A stretch of DNA of 64,000 nucleotides, from assembly GCA_017647145.1 (NCBI GenBank), contig JAGCLD010000007.1:62001-126000 (forward strand). The letters run 5' to 3'. Shown one piece after another: positions 35,180-44,834 of this stretch. Positions within the stretch are counted from its first letter, which is position 1. Each line of letters begins with the position of its first letter. Position numbers and translations under genes: made by a program. Under the pieces are notes generated by a model, which did no database searches, was not told where the DNA came from, and was given only the letters and a program-made list of their open reading frames with translations. The stretch comes from Paludibacteraceae bacterium (GTDB taxonomy: Bacteria; Bacteroidota; Bacteroidia; Bacteroidales; Paludibacteraceae).

Positions 35180-37276
35180 CTAACTGATTACGCCCCAATT
35201 AACTTGTCTTTGGTGAAGTTTGCGCAGTTGTGGAAGGAGCATGTGATGTTGTGGGTGGGCGAGGGATGGGTCTTGTTCAAGAATGTCATTTACGCAACGA
35301 CGTGCGATTTCAAGCATTTGTCCATCTGTGGCCAAATTAGCTATTCTCAATTCGAAGGGCATTCCACTTTGTGCTGTTCCCTCCATATCTCCCGGTCCAC
35401 GGAGTTGCATATCAGCCTCAGCAATCACAAATCCATCATTGCTTTGCGTCATGATGTTCATCCGTTTGCGTGTGTCAGCAGCCAGTTTGACATCAGTGAG
35501 AAGGATACAATAAGACTGCGCTGCTCCTCGCCCCACTCTTCCTCTGAGTTGATGAAGTTGTGAAAGTCCGAAACGTTCTGCATTTTCAATAATCATCACA
35601 GAGGCATTGGGCACATTAACCCCCACCTCAATGACTGTTGTGGCAACCATGATTTGCGTTTCACCTTTAGAGAAACGTTCCATCTGAGCATCTTTTTCTG
35701 CCGGTTTCATCTTCCCATGCACCATACTGATTTTGTATGTTGGAAAAGTGTCACAGATGCTCACATAGCCGGCTTCCAGATTAGCAAGGTCCATTTTCTC
35801 CGACTCCTGAATGAGCGGATAGACTACATATATCTGCCTGCCTGCCTCCACTTGCTGCCTGATGAATGTATTTAGTTTCTGTCTATTCGTGTTATAGAAA
35901 TGCATTGTTTGAATAGGCTTACGACCCGGAGGCAGTTCATCTATCACAGATACGCGCAAATCACCATATACCGTCATAGCGAGCGTGCGCGGTATGGGTG
36001 TAGCCGTCATTACAAGAATGTGAGGAGGTTGGGTGTTTTTACTCCACATTTTGGCTCGCTGGGCAACTCCGAATCGGTGTTGTTCATCAATCACAACCAA
36101 TCCAAGATTATAGAACTGCACAGCATCTTCCAAGAGAGCATGTGTACCGATAAGCAGGTGTATTTGTCCGGTGATCAATCCGTTGTGGATTCGTTCTCTT
36201 TCCGCCTTACGAGTGCTACCAGTGAGAAGAGCTGTGTTTATGCCCATATCACCCAACATTTGAGTCACAGAATGGAAGTGTTGAGTGGCCAGAATCTCTG
36301 TTGGTGCCATGATGCATGCCTGATAGTTGTTATCAGCTGCCAAGAGTGTACACATCAATGCCACCAGTGTTTTTCCACTACCCACATCACCCTGCAATAA
36401 GCGATTCATCTGACGCCCACTACCCATATCTGCTCTAATTTCTTTAATCACACGCTTCTGTGCATTAGTAAGCGGGAACGGGAGATAGTCCTTATAGAAG
36501 GTATTAAAATAATTTCCCACGACAGAGAAAGTAAAGCCTTTATATGCTTTTTCGCGCTGCTTAGCTTTCTGCAGTATGTTGAGTTGAATGTAAAACAATT
36601 CTTCAAACTTGAGGCGTTGACGCGCCCTTTTCAATTGTTCCGTATCAGTAGGGAAATGGATTTGAGAGAGTGCTTCTGCGAGAGAAGGCAACTTGTAAGC
36701 GTGTAGCAATGCAGCAGGCAGTGTCTCTGGAAGTCCTTGTTTAAGCGCAGGAAGCAAATTATGAATGATTTTTCTTATCTGCTTAGAAGTCAAATTGGAC
36801 GACTTCATTTTTTCAGATGTATTGTAATGAGGTTCAAGCCCGATAGTACCCTGCTGGTTGTAATTATGGAGAGTCTCCAACTCCGGATGTGCAAAATTCC
36901 ACTTATTGTTAAAACGGCTAGGTTTGCCAAAAAGGACATATATTTCGGAAGTTCTCAATCGATCTTGCACATAACGCAATCCCTTAAACCAGACTAACTC
37001 TACCGTGTCATATCCATCTGTAAAAACAGCAGAGAGTCTTGTTTTCCTGCCTTCGCCTTGTAATTCCATCCTGACGATTTGCCCCTTAATCTGCACATAG
37101 GTTTGTTCGTCATTTATTTCATTTATTCGATAAAAACGACTTCGATCAATGTGTTTATAAGGATAATGTCGCAATAGGTCGTCCACAGTGTGAATGTTAA
37201 GTTCGCGCTTAAGCAAATCAGCAATGCGAGGTCCCACCCCGGCAAGATAAGTTATATTTTGTTCCAAGAGGTTCAT
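35180..37276 (-). CDS. recG: RecG, ATP-dependent DNA helicase
   Basis: Remodels stalled replication forks and Holliday junctions. The N-terminal wedge/OB domain covers about 1-170. Helicase motif I is LLQGDVGSGKTLVAL (about residue 297), motif II VVIDEQHRFGVAQR, motif III MTATPIPRTLAMTVYGDL, and motif VI QLHQLRGRVGRG. 698 residues. Its start overlaps the ispD stop by four bases, so it is cotranslated as the third gene of the methyltransferase-ispD-recG operon. Confidence 0.96.
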   Translation of the reverse strand: MNLLEQNITYLAGVGPRIADLLKRELNIHTVDDLLRHYPYKHIDRSRFYRINEINDEQTYVQIKGQIVRMELQGEGRKTRLSAVFTDGYDTVELVWFKGLRYVQDRLRTSEIYVLFGKPSRFNNKWNFAHPELETLHNYNQQGTIGLEPHYNTSEKMKSSNLTSKQIRKIIHNLLPALKQGLPETLPAALLHAYKLPSLAEALSQIHFPTDTEQLKRARQRLKFEELFYIQLNILQKAKQREKAYKGFTFSVVGNYFNTFYKDYLPFPLTNAQKRVIKEIRADMGSGRQMNRLLQGDVGSGKTLVALMCTLLAADNNYQACIMAPTEILATQHFHSVTQMLGDMGINTALLTGSTRKAERERIHNGLITGQIHLLIGTHALLEDAVQFYNLGLVVIDEQHRFGVAQRAKMWSKNTQPPHILVMTATPIPRTLAMTVYGDLRVSVIDELPPGRKPIQTMHFYNTNRQKLNTFIRQQVEAGRQIYVVYPLIQESEKMDLANLEAGYVSICDTFPTYKISMVHGKMKPAEKDAQMERFSKGETQIMVATTVIEVGVNVPNASVMIIENAERFGLSQLHQLRGRVGRGAAQSYCILLTDVKLAADTRKRMNIMTQSNDGFVIAEADMQLRGPGDMEGTAQSGMPFELRIANLATDGQMLEIARRCVNDILEQDPSLAHPQHHMLLPQLRKLHQRQVNWGVIS

Positions 37277-37944
37277 AATGGCATGCCGGAGATGATTCCC
37301 TCAGCAATTATCAAGTCAAAAGGAGTTGTTAGTTTAATATTCTCTCGGTTTCCTTCCGTTAGTTCAATACATTCGCCTAAAGCCTCCACGACAGATGCAT
37401 CATCCGTATAGAGAACATTATAGGGTTGACTATAAGCCTGCCGTAAAAGAGAAGCACTAAACACTTGTGGTGTTTGCACCGCCACATAGGAACTTCTATC
37501 AACCGAGTTATTACCCATCTCAGTGAGTTGGCGCAAACTATCATACATAGGAATAACAGGAACGATGGCGGGCTTTGCATTACTATAACAACGAGCCAGT
37601 GTGTCCATCGACACAAACGGGCGCACACCATCGTGCACACCTATCAGTTCAACATCCTCCGGGAGAGCATTTATGCCATTCTTAACAGATTCAAAACGTG
37701 TAGCACCCCCCTCTGCAACCACATGAGGAATAGAGGATTGATGATGTATAAGCAATTCATTCCAGACATCAATCTGTGTAGCCGGAAGCACTACAACCAG
37801 TATCATTTGAGGGTCAAAAGTATAGAATGTTTCTATTGTACGAAGCAATACAGGTTTTCCTCCTACAGCCATAAACTGTTTAGGGAGGGCACTGCCCATT
37901 CTTTGTCCACTACCTCCTGCCACTATGATGGTTGCTCTCTTCAT
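37273..37944 (-). CDS. ispD: IspD, 2-C-methylerythritol 4-phosphate cytidylyltransferase
   Basis: Makes CDP-ME from MEP and CTP in the non-mevalonate isoprenoid route. The CTP-binding N-terminus is IIVAGGSGQRMGSALPKQFM. Further conserved parts are HDGVRPFV (near residue 110) and TDDASVVEALG. 223 residues. Overlaps both neighbours by four bases. Confidence 0.95.
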   Translation of the reverse strand: MKRATIIVAGGSGQRMGSALPKQFMAVGGKPVLLRTIETFYTFDPQMILVVVLPATQIDVWNELLIHHQSSIPHVVAEGGATRFESVKNGINALPEDVELIGVHDGVRPFVSMDTLARCYSNAKPAIVPVIPMYDSLRQLTEMGNNSVDRSSYVAVQTPQVFSASLLRQAYSQPYNVLYTDDASVVEALGECIELTEGNRENIKLTTPFDLIIAEGIISGMPL

Positions 37945-39149
37945 TGTTGGATATTTGAGTTGTTTTTCTTAGCCAAGAAATCATTACGTTTACCTTTGAA
38001 CAAGTCGTATCGACAGAATGAACAATCCAACTTACCATTAAGCAACTTGATTTTTTTAGACGGCTTAAGTCCCATTTTTTCCAAAAAAGTATCTTGCGAA
38101 CTAATCACCCATGCTGTAGAACCTGCGAATTGATGTTTCAGGCATCTGCCTATATCTTCATACAAGCCATACATGTCATCCGCCACAATACGTTCCCCAT
38201 AAGGTGGATTAGTAACAATGATACAATTTTGTGTGGGTGGAGTGAGGGATTGTATCGGGGTTACTTTTAGTTTTATGTACTTATTCAGTCCTGCGCTTTT
38301 CACATTTCTTTCCGCTATACGAATGGCATAAGCCGATTGGTCAGAGCCATACAAGGTGTGGGAGAAGTTTCTTTCATGGCTGTCATCATTATAGAGTCGG
38401 TCAAACAACTCCTCATCAAAATCATTCCATTGTTCAAAGCCAAAAGAAGAACGATAAATTCCTGGCGGAATATTCAGAGCTATCATTGCAGCCTCAATGA
38501 GTAATGTACCTGAACCACACATAGGGTCAACAAAATCACATTGCCCATCCCAACCTGCCATCAACAACATTCCTGCAGCCAAAGCCTCATTGATTGGAGC
38601 ATCATTTTGCGATACTCTCCATCCACGTTTGTGTAAAGATTCCCCTGAACTATCCAAGGAGAGTGTACAATAATTTTGAGCAATGTGTAGATTAATGCGT
38701 AAATCAGGATTTACTACATCTACCGAAGGACGCTTGTTATAACGTTCAAAAAACCAATCAGCGATAGCATCTTTGGCACGATAGGTGGCATATTGAGAAT
38801 GACGTATCTCATCAGAAAAGACCGTAGCATCAATAGCAAAGGTGTTTTTTAAGGTCATTATGCTTTCCCAATCCACCTTTTTCATTTCTTTGTAGATTTG
38901 CTCAGGATCAGTTGCCTTGAAGTGAGTAATAGGCTTGAGAACACGAGATGCAGTGCGCAAATGAAGATTAGCCTTATAAAGCAATTCTTTATTTCCACTA
39001 AAAGATACTGCGCGTCGTTCAATCTTCACGTTATCCGCACCCAAATCTATCAATTCTTTTGCTAAGATAGGTTCTAATCCTTTGAATGTCTTTGCAAGCA
39101 TCGGAAAGTTCTGTTCCGGTAACAGTTGTTTCGGAGAGGTAGTCATCAT
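37941..39149 (-). CDS. THUMP-domain class I rRNA methyltransferase (RlmL/YpsC family)
   Basis: 402 residues. The N-terminal THUMP RNA-binding domain (about 15-170) contains AKTFKGLEPILAKELIDLGA. The SAM-dependent methyltransferase domain holds FVDPMCGSGTLLIEAAMIAL (motif I) and the catalytic NPPYGERI (motif IV). This suits N2-guanine methylation of 23S rRNA as by RlmL, but the exact position is not deducible. First gene of the operon with ispD and recG; it has a clear promoter. Confidence 0.9.
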   Translation of the reverse strand: MMTTSPKQLLPEQNFPMLAKTFKGLEPILAKELIDLGADNVKIERRAVSFSGNKELLYKANLHLRTASRVLKPITHFKATDPEQIYKEMKKVDWESIMTLKNTFAIDATVFSDEIRHSQYATYRAKDAIADWFFERYNKRPSVDVVNPDLRINLHIAQNYCTLSLDSSGESLHKRGWRVSQNDAPINEALAAGMLLMAGWDGQCDFVDPMCGSGTLLIEAAMIALNIPPGIYRSSFGFEQWNDFDEELFDRLYNDDSHERNFSHTLYGSDQSAYAIRIAERNVKSAGLNKYIKLKVTPIQSLTPPTQNCIIVTNPPYGERIVADDMYGLYEDIGRCLKHQFAGSTAWVISSQDTFLEKMGLKPSKKIKLLNGKLDCSFCRYDLFKGKRNDFLAKKNNSNIQQ

Positions 39150-39189
39150 CTGCTATTACTGATTAAGAATGTACACTGTCTTTACTCTA

Positions 39190-39221
39190 CAAAGGTAGTC
39201 TTTTGTTATAAAACCTGCAAA
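39190..39221 (-). promoter_or_regulatory. Promoter of the methyltransferase-ispD-recG operon
   Basis: On the minus strand TTTG (39218-39221), 20-base spacer, TACCTTTG (39190-39197), 41 bases before the start at 39149. Confidence 0.8.
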
Positions 39222-39266
39222 AACTTTCTACACCTGAGACTTTCACAAGTAGCGATGGGCACAGCA

Positions 39267-39298
39267 TTTGGTTATGTTTTCTGCTTTGCTTACCTTTG
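39267..39298 (+). promoter_or_regulatory. Promoter of the PAP2 gene
   Basis: TTTG (39267-39270), 20-base spacer, TACCTTTG (39291-39298), 35 bases before the ATG at 39333. Confidence 0.8.
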
Positions 39299-39332
39299 CA
39301 ATGCACATTTCATGCACAAATACATCTCCACC

Positions 39333-39965
39333 ATGCGAAAGATTTTCTTGCTAATATTAGTCAGCACATTGAGTATTGGTAGTGCTTATTCACAGCACTT
39401 TGATGCGCGTTGTTTACACAGCATCAATAACCAGAGTAGCATGCATGGTTTTAGTACGGTGATTTCAGAATCCACTATCTACGTAGCAGCGGCAGTCCCG
39501 GTAGTCATGGGGATTACTTCACTTGCCACCCGTAATGACGCTTTATTAAAAGATGCTCTTTGTGTCGGTGTTGGATTGGGGCTATCAGTGGGACTGTGCA
39601 TGAGCATGAAATACATTATTGATCGTCCTCGTCCTTATGAAACATTTCCTGATTACATCCATAACATCACAACAGAGGGGAGTCCATCTTTCCCTTCAGG
39701 ACACACCACAATAGCCTTTTCTATTGCCACATCACTCACATTGGCTTATCCCAAATGGTATGTAGCTGTACCATCTTTCTTATGGGCAAGCAGTGTGGGC
39801 TATTCTCGCATGAATTTAGGAGTACATTATCCCACAGATGTATTAGCAGGTGCTGTATTAGGGGCAGGCAGTGCTTATCTGACTTACGAGCTCAACAAAT
39901 TATTGTGGAAAAAGTGTAACAACAAGCCTTTAATAGGACTCAAATCTTACCAGACCACTCCTTAA
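39333..39965 (+). CDS. PAP2-family membrane phosphatase
   Basis: Start set at 39333 (MRKIFLLILVSTLSIGSAYS), which gives a signal peptide and 210 residues; the frame is open further upstream across the promoter. The three acid-phosphatase motifs are complete: KYIIDRPRP, then PSFPSGHTTIAFS, then SRMNLGVHYPTDVLAG. Such enzymes hydrolyse lipid or soluble phosphate esters at the outer face or in the periplasm, for example undecaprenyl-PP or phosphatidate. The substrate is not evident. It converges on the CotH gene, which it overlaps by four bases at the 3' ends. Confidence 0.9.
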   Translation: MRKIFLLILVSTLSIGSAYSQHFDARCLHSINNQSSMHGFSTVISESTIYVAAAVPVVMGITSLATRNDALLKDALCVGVGLGLSVGLCMSMKYIIDRPRPYETFPDYIHNITTEGSPSFPSGHTTIAFSIATSLTLAYPKWYVAVPSFLWASSVGYSRMNLGVHYPTDVLAGAVLGAGSAYLTYELNKLLWKKCNNKPLIGLKSYQTTP

Positions 39966-41401
39966 TTCATATTTAGAACGGACTGCGTTTTTACCTCAAA
40001 AAAGTTGTTAGCACCTCTTTCCAACAGGCGATATTCATGATGATTACCCCATGATGCCGGGATGTCCTCCAATTGCATATCCTCGCCCGTGTCATTACTA
40101 ATATAAGATTGGATTCTTGCTTGCCAAGCCTCTATACGTGCAATACTAGCATCCACATGGAAGAGATTATTCTCCGGAGCAACAAGTTCCATAAGTGCTT
40201 TCTTATATATTTCTCTAAACTCTTCAAAGCGCATCAATCGTTCCATCAGCAAACCATTATCACCCCAATTGTATGGGTCTTGACGTCCCGCATCTGACTG
40301 CACACCACAGTTGAGGCTTGTGCCCAGTGTATTATCATAATCATATGGTATAAAGAAGAATTGATAATCAAACTTATCTGTAGAGTTAAAATAGACATAG
40401 AAGTTATTTGCGTTATTCCAGTGGTCATCCCACATGCCTACCACTACATTTACCGCGTATGTTTTAAGCAATAGTTCTACATCACACACTTCTTTTATCC
40501 ATTTATAAAAACTATCCTCGCTTTTTCCTTTCAGTTTAAGGATAAAATCCTCTAACTGTGCTTTAGCCACTGCAAAGTCGGCAGAGTCGCCCTTAAATTC
40601 ATATGCAAAAGTAGCGCCGTCATCCTTATCCCAGCTAAAATCCCTTGCGTTGGTGTGTTGGAAGTTGGCTCCTGAGGTACATTTCCACAAATGTCCATTC
40701 TTATTTTCAAACATTCCATCAATACGACGTTTGACATATTCATCATCAATAGATTCCATCTGCTCGTATACTCCATAATAAACAGGAGCTCCCTCCCCTA
40801 CTTGTAACCACACTCTGCAATATGTGTTATATATAGCAGTCCATATTCCATAGCGATGGAACAAATCATAACAATACATTTCTCTCACATAGCATGCGTC
40901 ATCTTTAAACCACTTTAAGTTTAGTTTACGAATGCCCTTAATGGTGTGGTCAGCATCCTTATGGTATTTACGAAAATTAATTCCGAAGTGACAATGATGC
41001 CAATCAGGATTAGTGGGGCTATGCAGATCTCCGGTTTGTCCCTCCGGTCTGCGACGTGATGTGTTACCACGCAGGCGTAGGCCTCCATCTTGGACGAAAA
41101 GCGTTTCGCCGCCTTTCTTATACGTAAAATCAGCATGGAAATAATCTACATTATGCGGGTGTTCGTCAAAACGCAGCAACAACTTATTCCATTCCTCTTC
41201 TGCTATGTGTATAGTTATTTCCGGAATAACATTTTCATCCCATACATATGCGACACCCGGTTCGTCGGGTTTTGTTTCAGGCTGATCCACAATAGAATCA
41301 TTATCTTGATTGGGTTTGTCGGATTCGGGGCCATTGCCCACTTCTGTACAAGAAGCGAATAAGAGAGCGATACTACAAAGAGAATAAAATAATCTTTTCA
41401 T
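39962..41401 (-). CDS. CotH-kinase-family lipoprotein
   Basis: 479 residues. A lipoprotein signal peptide (YSLCSIALLFASC, Cys near 18) is followed by an Asp/Pro-rich linker. The CotH-type protein-kinase-like domain covers about 60-470: GGLRLRGNTSRR near residue 107, KLNLKWFKDDACYVREMYCY, VYEQMESIDDEYVKRR, and the metal-binding FIPYDYDNTLGTS near 355. CotH in Bacillus phosphorylates spore-coat proteins; surface-exposed relatives in Bacteroidota have unknown targets. An 11-bp array lies about 80 bases upstream of the start. Confidence 0.87.
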   Translation of the reverse strand: MKRLFYSLCSIALLFASCTEVGNGPESDKPNQDNDSIVDQPETKPDEPGVAYVWDENVIPEITIHIAEEEWNKLLLRFDEHPHNVDYFHADFTYKKGGETLFVQDGGLRLRGNTSRRRPEGQTGDLHSPTNPDWHHCHFGINFRKYHKDADHTIKGIRKLNLKWFKDDACYVREMYCYDLFHRYGIWTAIYNTYCRVWLQVGEGAPVYYGVYEQMESIDDEYVKRRIDGMFENKNGHLWKCTSGANFQHTNARDFSWDKDDGATFAYEFKGDSADFAVAKAQLEDFILKLKGKSEDSFYKWIKEVCDVELLLKTYAVNVVVGMWDDHWNNANNFYVYFNSTDKFDYQFFFIPYDYDNTLGTSLNCGVQSDAGRQDPYNWGDNGLLMERLMRFEEFREIYKKALMELVAPENNLFHVDASIARIEAWQARIQSYISNDTGEDMQLEDIPASWGNHHEYRLLERGANNFFEVKTQSVLNMN

Positions 41402-41479
41402 TTTGTTGATGGTTATCTATATTATGTTAATTTATTTTCATTTATTGGCGTCAGATTTAACTCCAACGGTGCATAAAGA

Positions 41480-41545
41480 ATCCTATCTTCATCCTTGCCG
41501 AATAATCTACTAATATCCTACTAATATCCTACTAAAGTTAGCATA
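41480..41545. repeat. 11-bp-period array 2
   Basis: Six units in 11-base register: ATCCTATCTTC, ATCCTTGCCGA, ATAATCTACTA, two exact ATATCCTACTA (41513-41534), then AAGTTAGCATA. The TCCTA core of the first and the exact units is in phase. It lies 79 bases upstream of the minus-strand CotH start. Confidence 0.75.
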
Positions 41546-41636
41546 GTCTGCAGAAGGCTTTTAGCTTCATAACCATAGGAGGAAGTTCGGCTTGTGAGGT
41601 TTAGACTGATTCAGTTGGTCAAATATTTGTTAAATA

Positions 41637-41665
41637 AAAAAAAGGGACTTTGTCAGTCCCTTTTT
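41637..41665 (-). terminator. Terminator of tRNA-Lys
   Basis: Stem AAAAGGGACT (41640-41649) with AGTCCCTTTT (41655-41664), followed on the minus strand by a T run. It directly follows the tRNA 3' end. Confidence 0.8.
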
Positions 41666-41668
41666 GAG

Positions 41669-41741
41669 TGATCCGCCTGGGGCTCGAACCCAGGACCCCA
41701 TCCTTAAAAGGGATGTGCTCTACCTGCTGAGCTAGCGAATC
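41669..41741 (-). tRNA. tRNA-Lys (anticodon TTT)
   Basis: Minus strand: acceptor stem GATTCGC/GCGGATC (one G-T pair), D arm GCTCAGCAGGTAGAGC, anticodon stem CATCC/GGATG with loop CTTTTAA, T arm CTGGG-TTCGAGC-CCCAG, discriminator A. 73 bases; the CCA end is not encoded. It is followed by an intrinsic terminator. Confidence 0.95.
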
Positions 41742-41893
41742 ATGCTTTCTTTCCAAAAGCGAGTGCAAAGGTAGTCTATATTTTTCACATATACAAGTTT
41801 TTCTTCATTTTTTTCAAAAAAGAAGGTAATTTTATGTGTTTTGAGTTGTTGTAATCCCAATTTAGACGCCCTTTTATCGAATTTTCTATTGTT

Positions 41894-42442
41894 TTAGAAA
41901 TTCAGAACTGCATCTTTCAACAGTGGGTGTAATTTGTCTTTCTCAGAAATAAGAGCTTTCTCTGCAGGGATTTTCCAATCGATATTTAGGTCGGGATCAT
42001 TGAAAAGAATCCCCCCTTCTGATTCGGGATGATAGAGATTGTCACACTTGTATGTGAAAACAGCAGTCTCACTCAAGACCGAAAAACCATGAGCAAAGCC
42101 TCTTGGGATAAAGAATTGGCGGTGATTTTCAGCAGATAATTCCACTCCAAACCATTGGCCAAATGTAGGAGAGTCCTTACGTAAGTCGACCGCGACATCC
42201 CACACTTTTCCCACTGTGACTGACACCAGCTTAGCTTGACAATGCGGATTGCGTTGAAAATGCAAGCCTCTGACCACTCCATAAGAAGATTTCGACTGAT
42301 TATCTTGAACAAAGTGGGCAGTAATACCCGCTTCGGCATAGCGTTGCTCATTGTAGGTCTCACCAAAATATCCTCGTGCATCGCTGAACACTCGAGGTTG
42401 AATGATTAATAAATCCTTGATAGGCGTTGTTAATATTTCCAT
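41894..42442 (-). CDS. rfbC: dTDP-4-dehydrorhamnose 3,5-epimerase
   Basis: Third step of dTDP-L-rhamnose synthesis. 182 residues of the RmlC cupin fold: LLIIQPRVFSDARGYFGETY, FVQDNQSKSSYGVVRGLHFQ with the catalytic His, KVWDVAVDLRKDSPTFGQW and FIPRGFAHGFSVLSE. The other rml genes are not adjacent. It follows the rel/spoT gene by 10 bases on the same strand. Confidence 0.95.
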   Translation of the reverse strand: MEILTTPIKDLLIIQPRVFSDARGYFGETYNEQRYAEAGITAHFVQDNQSKSSYGVVRGLHFQRNPHCQAKLVSVTVGKVWDVAVDLRKDSPTFGQWFGVELSAENHRQFFIPRGFAHGFSVLSETAVFTYKCDNLYHPESEGGILFNDPDLNIDWKIPAEKALISEKDKLHPLLKDAVLNF

Positions 42443-42452
42443 CGTTGTTTAT

Positions 42453-44711
42453 TTATTTCTTATTATCGGATGCAATATAGCGTATAACCGAATTGACTTC
42501 TTTAAGTTTCAAGATGTTGTCACATAGGGTCTTTATTTCGTCGGTGTCGTGTACATATACCACAAATCTTCCTGTGAATATACCTGCATCTGCCACAATG
42601 TGCATTTCGCTGATATTTGTGGAATGTTGTTCGGAGATTACGTGCAGCACCTCTATCACCACACCCAATTTATCAATACCTTTGACCTCTATGGTTTCTT
42701 TAAAGGTTAATATCTTATGCGTATTCCATTGCGTAGCCACTATACGTTCTCCAAAACTTGTTTTAAGTTTAAGCGCAGTGGGACATTCACGTTTGTGCAC
42801 AATTACCACGTTAGCATCATCAATATACCCCAAAGTGTCATCACCGGGAATAGGCTGACAGCACGTTGCCAATCGGTAATTAGTATTGATATTATTTTCC
42901 GACAATATCACTGTGCGTTTCTTGTCCGGCTTTGGAAGTGTTTCCGCTGTTTGATTTGCACTATCCGACTGCACAAAAGGTTTTTTGAGATAGCGCATAA
43001 AGATATTATCTTGTTTAGGCTTAGGAAACAACTTCGGTATATCCACCTCGATGGGTAGTTTTTTAGCGGCGATCTTTTGGTAAAGTTCCTTAGGTTGCGT
43101 TATCTGATAGTGGCTCAATAAGCGATTGATTTCATAGGCATTAGCCCGACGTCCCACTTTCTCCAAACATGCATTGAGGATAGTTTCCCCCTCTGTTATT
43201 TGATTGCGTTCTTCTTTACGGAAGTATGCCCGCAATCGGCTTTTAGCCTTTGCAGTTGTAACAAAGTCTAACCAATCAGCTTGGGGATTTTGACGAGGCG
43301 ATGATAAAATCTCCACTTGGTCGCCACTTTCAAGGACATGACTAAGCGGTACAAGTTTATGATTCACCTTTGCTCCAAGACATTTACATCCCAGTTCGGA
43401 GTGGAGCATAAAGGCAAAGTCTAATGCAGTGGCACCTTGGGGGAGCATCTTAATTTCGCCTTTAGGGGTAAAAACAAATATCTCTGAGGCGAACAAGTTA
43501 AGTTTGAAGGTATCCATGAAGTCGATGGCATCAGGCTCCGGATTTTTCAGCAAGTCCTTAATTGTCTTGAGCCATTTATCCAGCTCTGAATCATCATCTT
43601 GTTCACCCGTTTTATATTTCCAATGAGCCGCCAGCCCTTTTTCAGCAATCTCATCCATTCGTTGTGTGCGAATCTGCACTTCTACCCACCTACCATCATT
43701 ACCCATTACCGTAACGTGTAGTGCCTCATAGCCATTAGCCTTTGGTGTACTAATCCAGTCACGAATACGCTCCGGATGGGGTCGATATATCCCCGTAATG
43801 GCCGAATAGATCATCCAGCATTGGTCTTTTTCCGACATATCCTCTTTCGGCGTGAAGACAATGCGCAATGCCAAAATATCATAAACCTCCTCAAAACTAA
43901 TTTGTCGGGTTGACATTTTTTTCCAGATGGAGTATTCCGACTTGATGCGTGCTTTAAGATCAAAGTCATACCCCATTTCCCTCAGCCTGCTTTTTATCGG
44001 AGAGGAGAATTGTTCATAGAATGCCAGACGAGCCGATTTATCCTTTGCTAATTTTCGTTCAATGTCGGCATAAGTTTCCGGATGTTCATATTTAAAGCTC
44101 AGATTTTCGAGTTCTGTTTTAATTGGGAATAGCCCCAATCTATGTGCCAAGGGAGCATAAATATATTGCGTTTCACCAGCTATCTTATACTGTTTAGCAG
44201 GAGGCATCGAGCCCAAGGTGCGCATATTGTGCAGTCTATCAGCAATTTTTATAAGAATCACTCGTATATCCTCCGACATAGTAAGAAGCAACTTACGGAA
44301 GTTTTCGGCCTGCAAAGATGCTTGTTCGGCAAACACACCTCCAGATATCTTTGTGAGTCCATCCACAATCTGCGCTATTTTCTTCCCAAAAAGTCGCTCT
44401 ATATCTTCCACGGTGTAGTCAGTATCCTCCACCACATCATGCAAGAGAGCAGAACATATGGAAGTTGACCCCAAACCAATCTCTTTCACTACAATTCTTG
44501 CCACTGCAATTGGGTGTAAGATATAAGGTTCACCCGACCGGCGTTTTATTCCTTTATGTGCAGCATTAGCAAAATTGAAAGCCTTTGTAATAATTTCAAT
44601 CTTTTGGCGGTGGTTAGAATTCTTATAATCCTCTAACAAGGCATCAAACTCACGTTGTATAATAACGTCGTCTGATATGATAGCCAATGTATCTTTACGT
44701 TCTTCTGACAT
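42453..44711 (-). CDS. Bifunctional (p)ppGpp synthetase/hydrolase (Rel/SpoT)
   Basis: 752 residues from the start at 44711 (MSEERKDTLAIISDD); an in-frame ATG 45 bases upstream adds an unusual hydrophobic tail. The HD hydrolase domain has RRSGEPYILHPIAVA and LLHDVVEDTDYTVED, with its metal ligands intact. The synthetase domain has RDWISTPKANGYEALHVTV and VEVQIRT. Then follow a TGS domain (FTPKGEIKMLPQGATALDFA) and a C-terminal ACT domain. Both active sites look complete, so the enzyme should make and degrade the stringent-response alarmone. A -7-like TACTTTTG (minus strand, 44730-44737) lies just upstream. Confidence 0.95.
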   Translation of the reverse strand: MSEERKDTLAIISDDVIIQREFDALLEDYKNSNHRQKIEIITKAFNFANAAHKGIKRRSGEPYILHPIAVARIVVKEIGLGSTSICSALLHDVVEDTDYTVEDIERLFGKKIAQIVDGLTKISGGVFAEQASLQAENFRKLLLTMSEDIRVILIKIADRLHNMRTLGSMPPAKQYKIAGETQYIYAPLAHRLGLFPIKTELENLSFKYEHPETYADIERKLAKDKSARLAFYEQFSSPIKSRLREMGYDFDLKARIKSEYSIWKKMSTRQISFEEVYDILALRIVFTPKEDMSEKDQCWMIYSAITGIYRPHPERIRDWISTPKANGYEALHVTVMGNDGRWVEVQIRTQRMDEIAEKGLAAHWKYKTGEQDDDSELDKWLKTIKDLLKNPEPDAIDFMDTFKLNLFASEIFVFTPKGEIKMLPQGATALDFAFMLHSELGCKCLGAKVNHKLVPLSHVLESGDQVEILSSPRQNPQADWLDFVTTAKAKSRLRAYFRKEERNQITEGETILNACLEKVGRRANAYEINRLLSHYQITQPKELYQKIAAKKLPIEVDIPKLFPKPKQDNIFMRYLKKPFVQSDSANQTAETLPKPDKKRTVILSENNINTNYRLATCCQPIPGDDTLGYIDDANVVIVHKRECPTALKLKTSFGERIVATQWNTHKILTFKETIEVKGIDKLGVVIEVLHVISEQHSTNISEMHIVADAGIFTGRFVVYVHDTDEIKTLCDNILKLKEVNSVIRYIASDNKK

Positions 44712-44760
44712 ATAGTATGATTCTTGCCACAAAAGTAAATAAAAAACATGTAACATCCAT

Positions 44761-44798
44761 ACAAGAAAGGCGGAAAGTTATCTTTCCGCCTTTCTTGT
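44761..44798 (-). terminator. Terminator of fabH
   Basis: Perfect 17-bp stem (44761-44777 with 44782-44798), four-base loop, GC-rich core GGCGGAAAG. It separates fabH from the rel/spoT gene. Confidence 0.9.
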
Positions 44799-44834
44799 AT
44801 ATTTCATGATAGGTTTATTCCGCGCTATCAGCAG

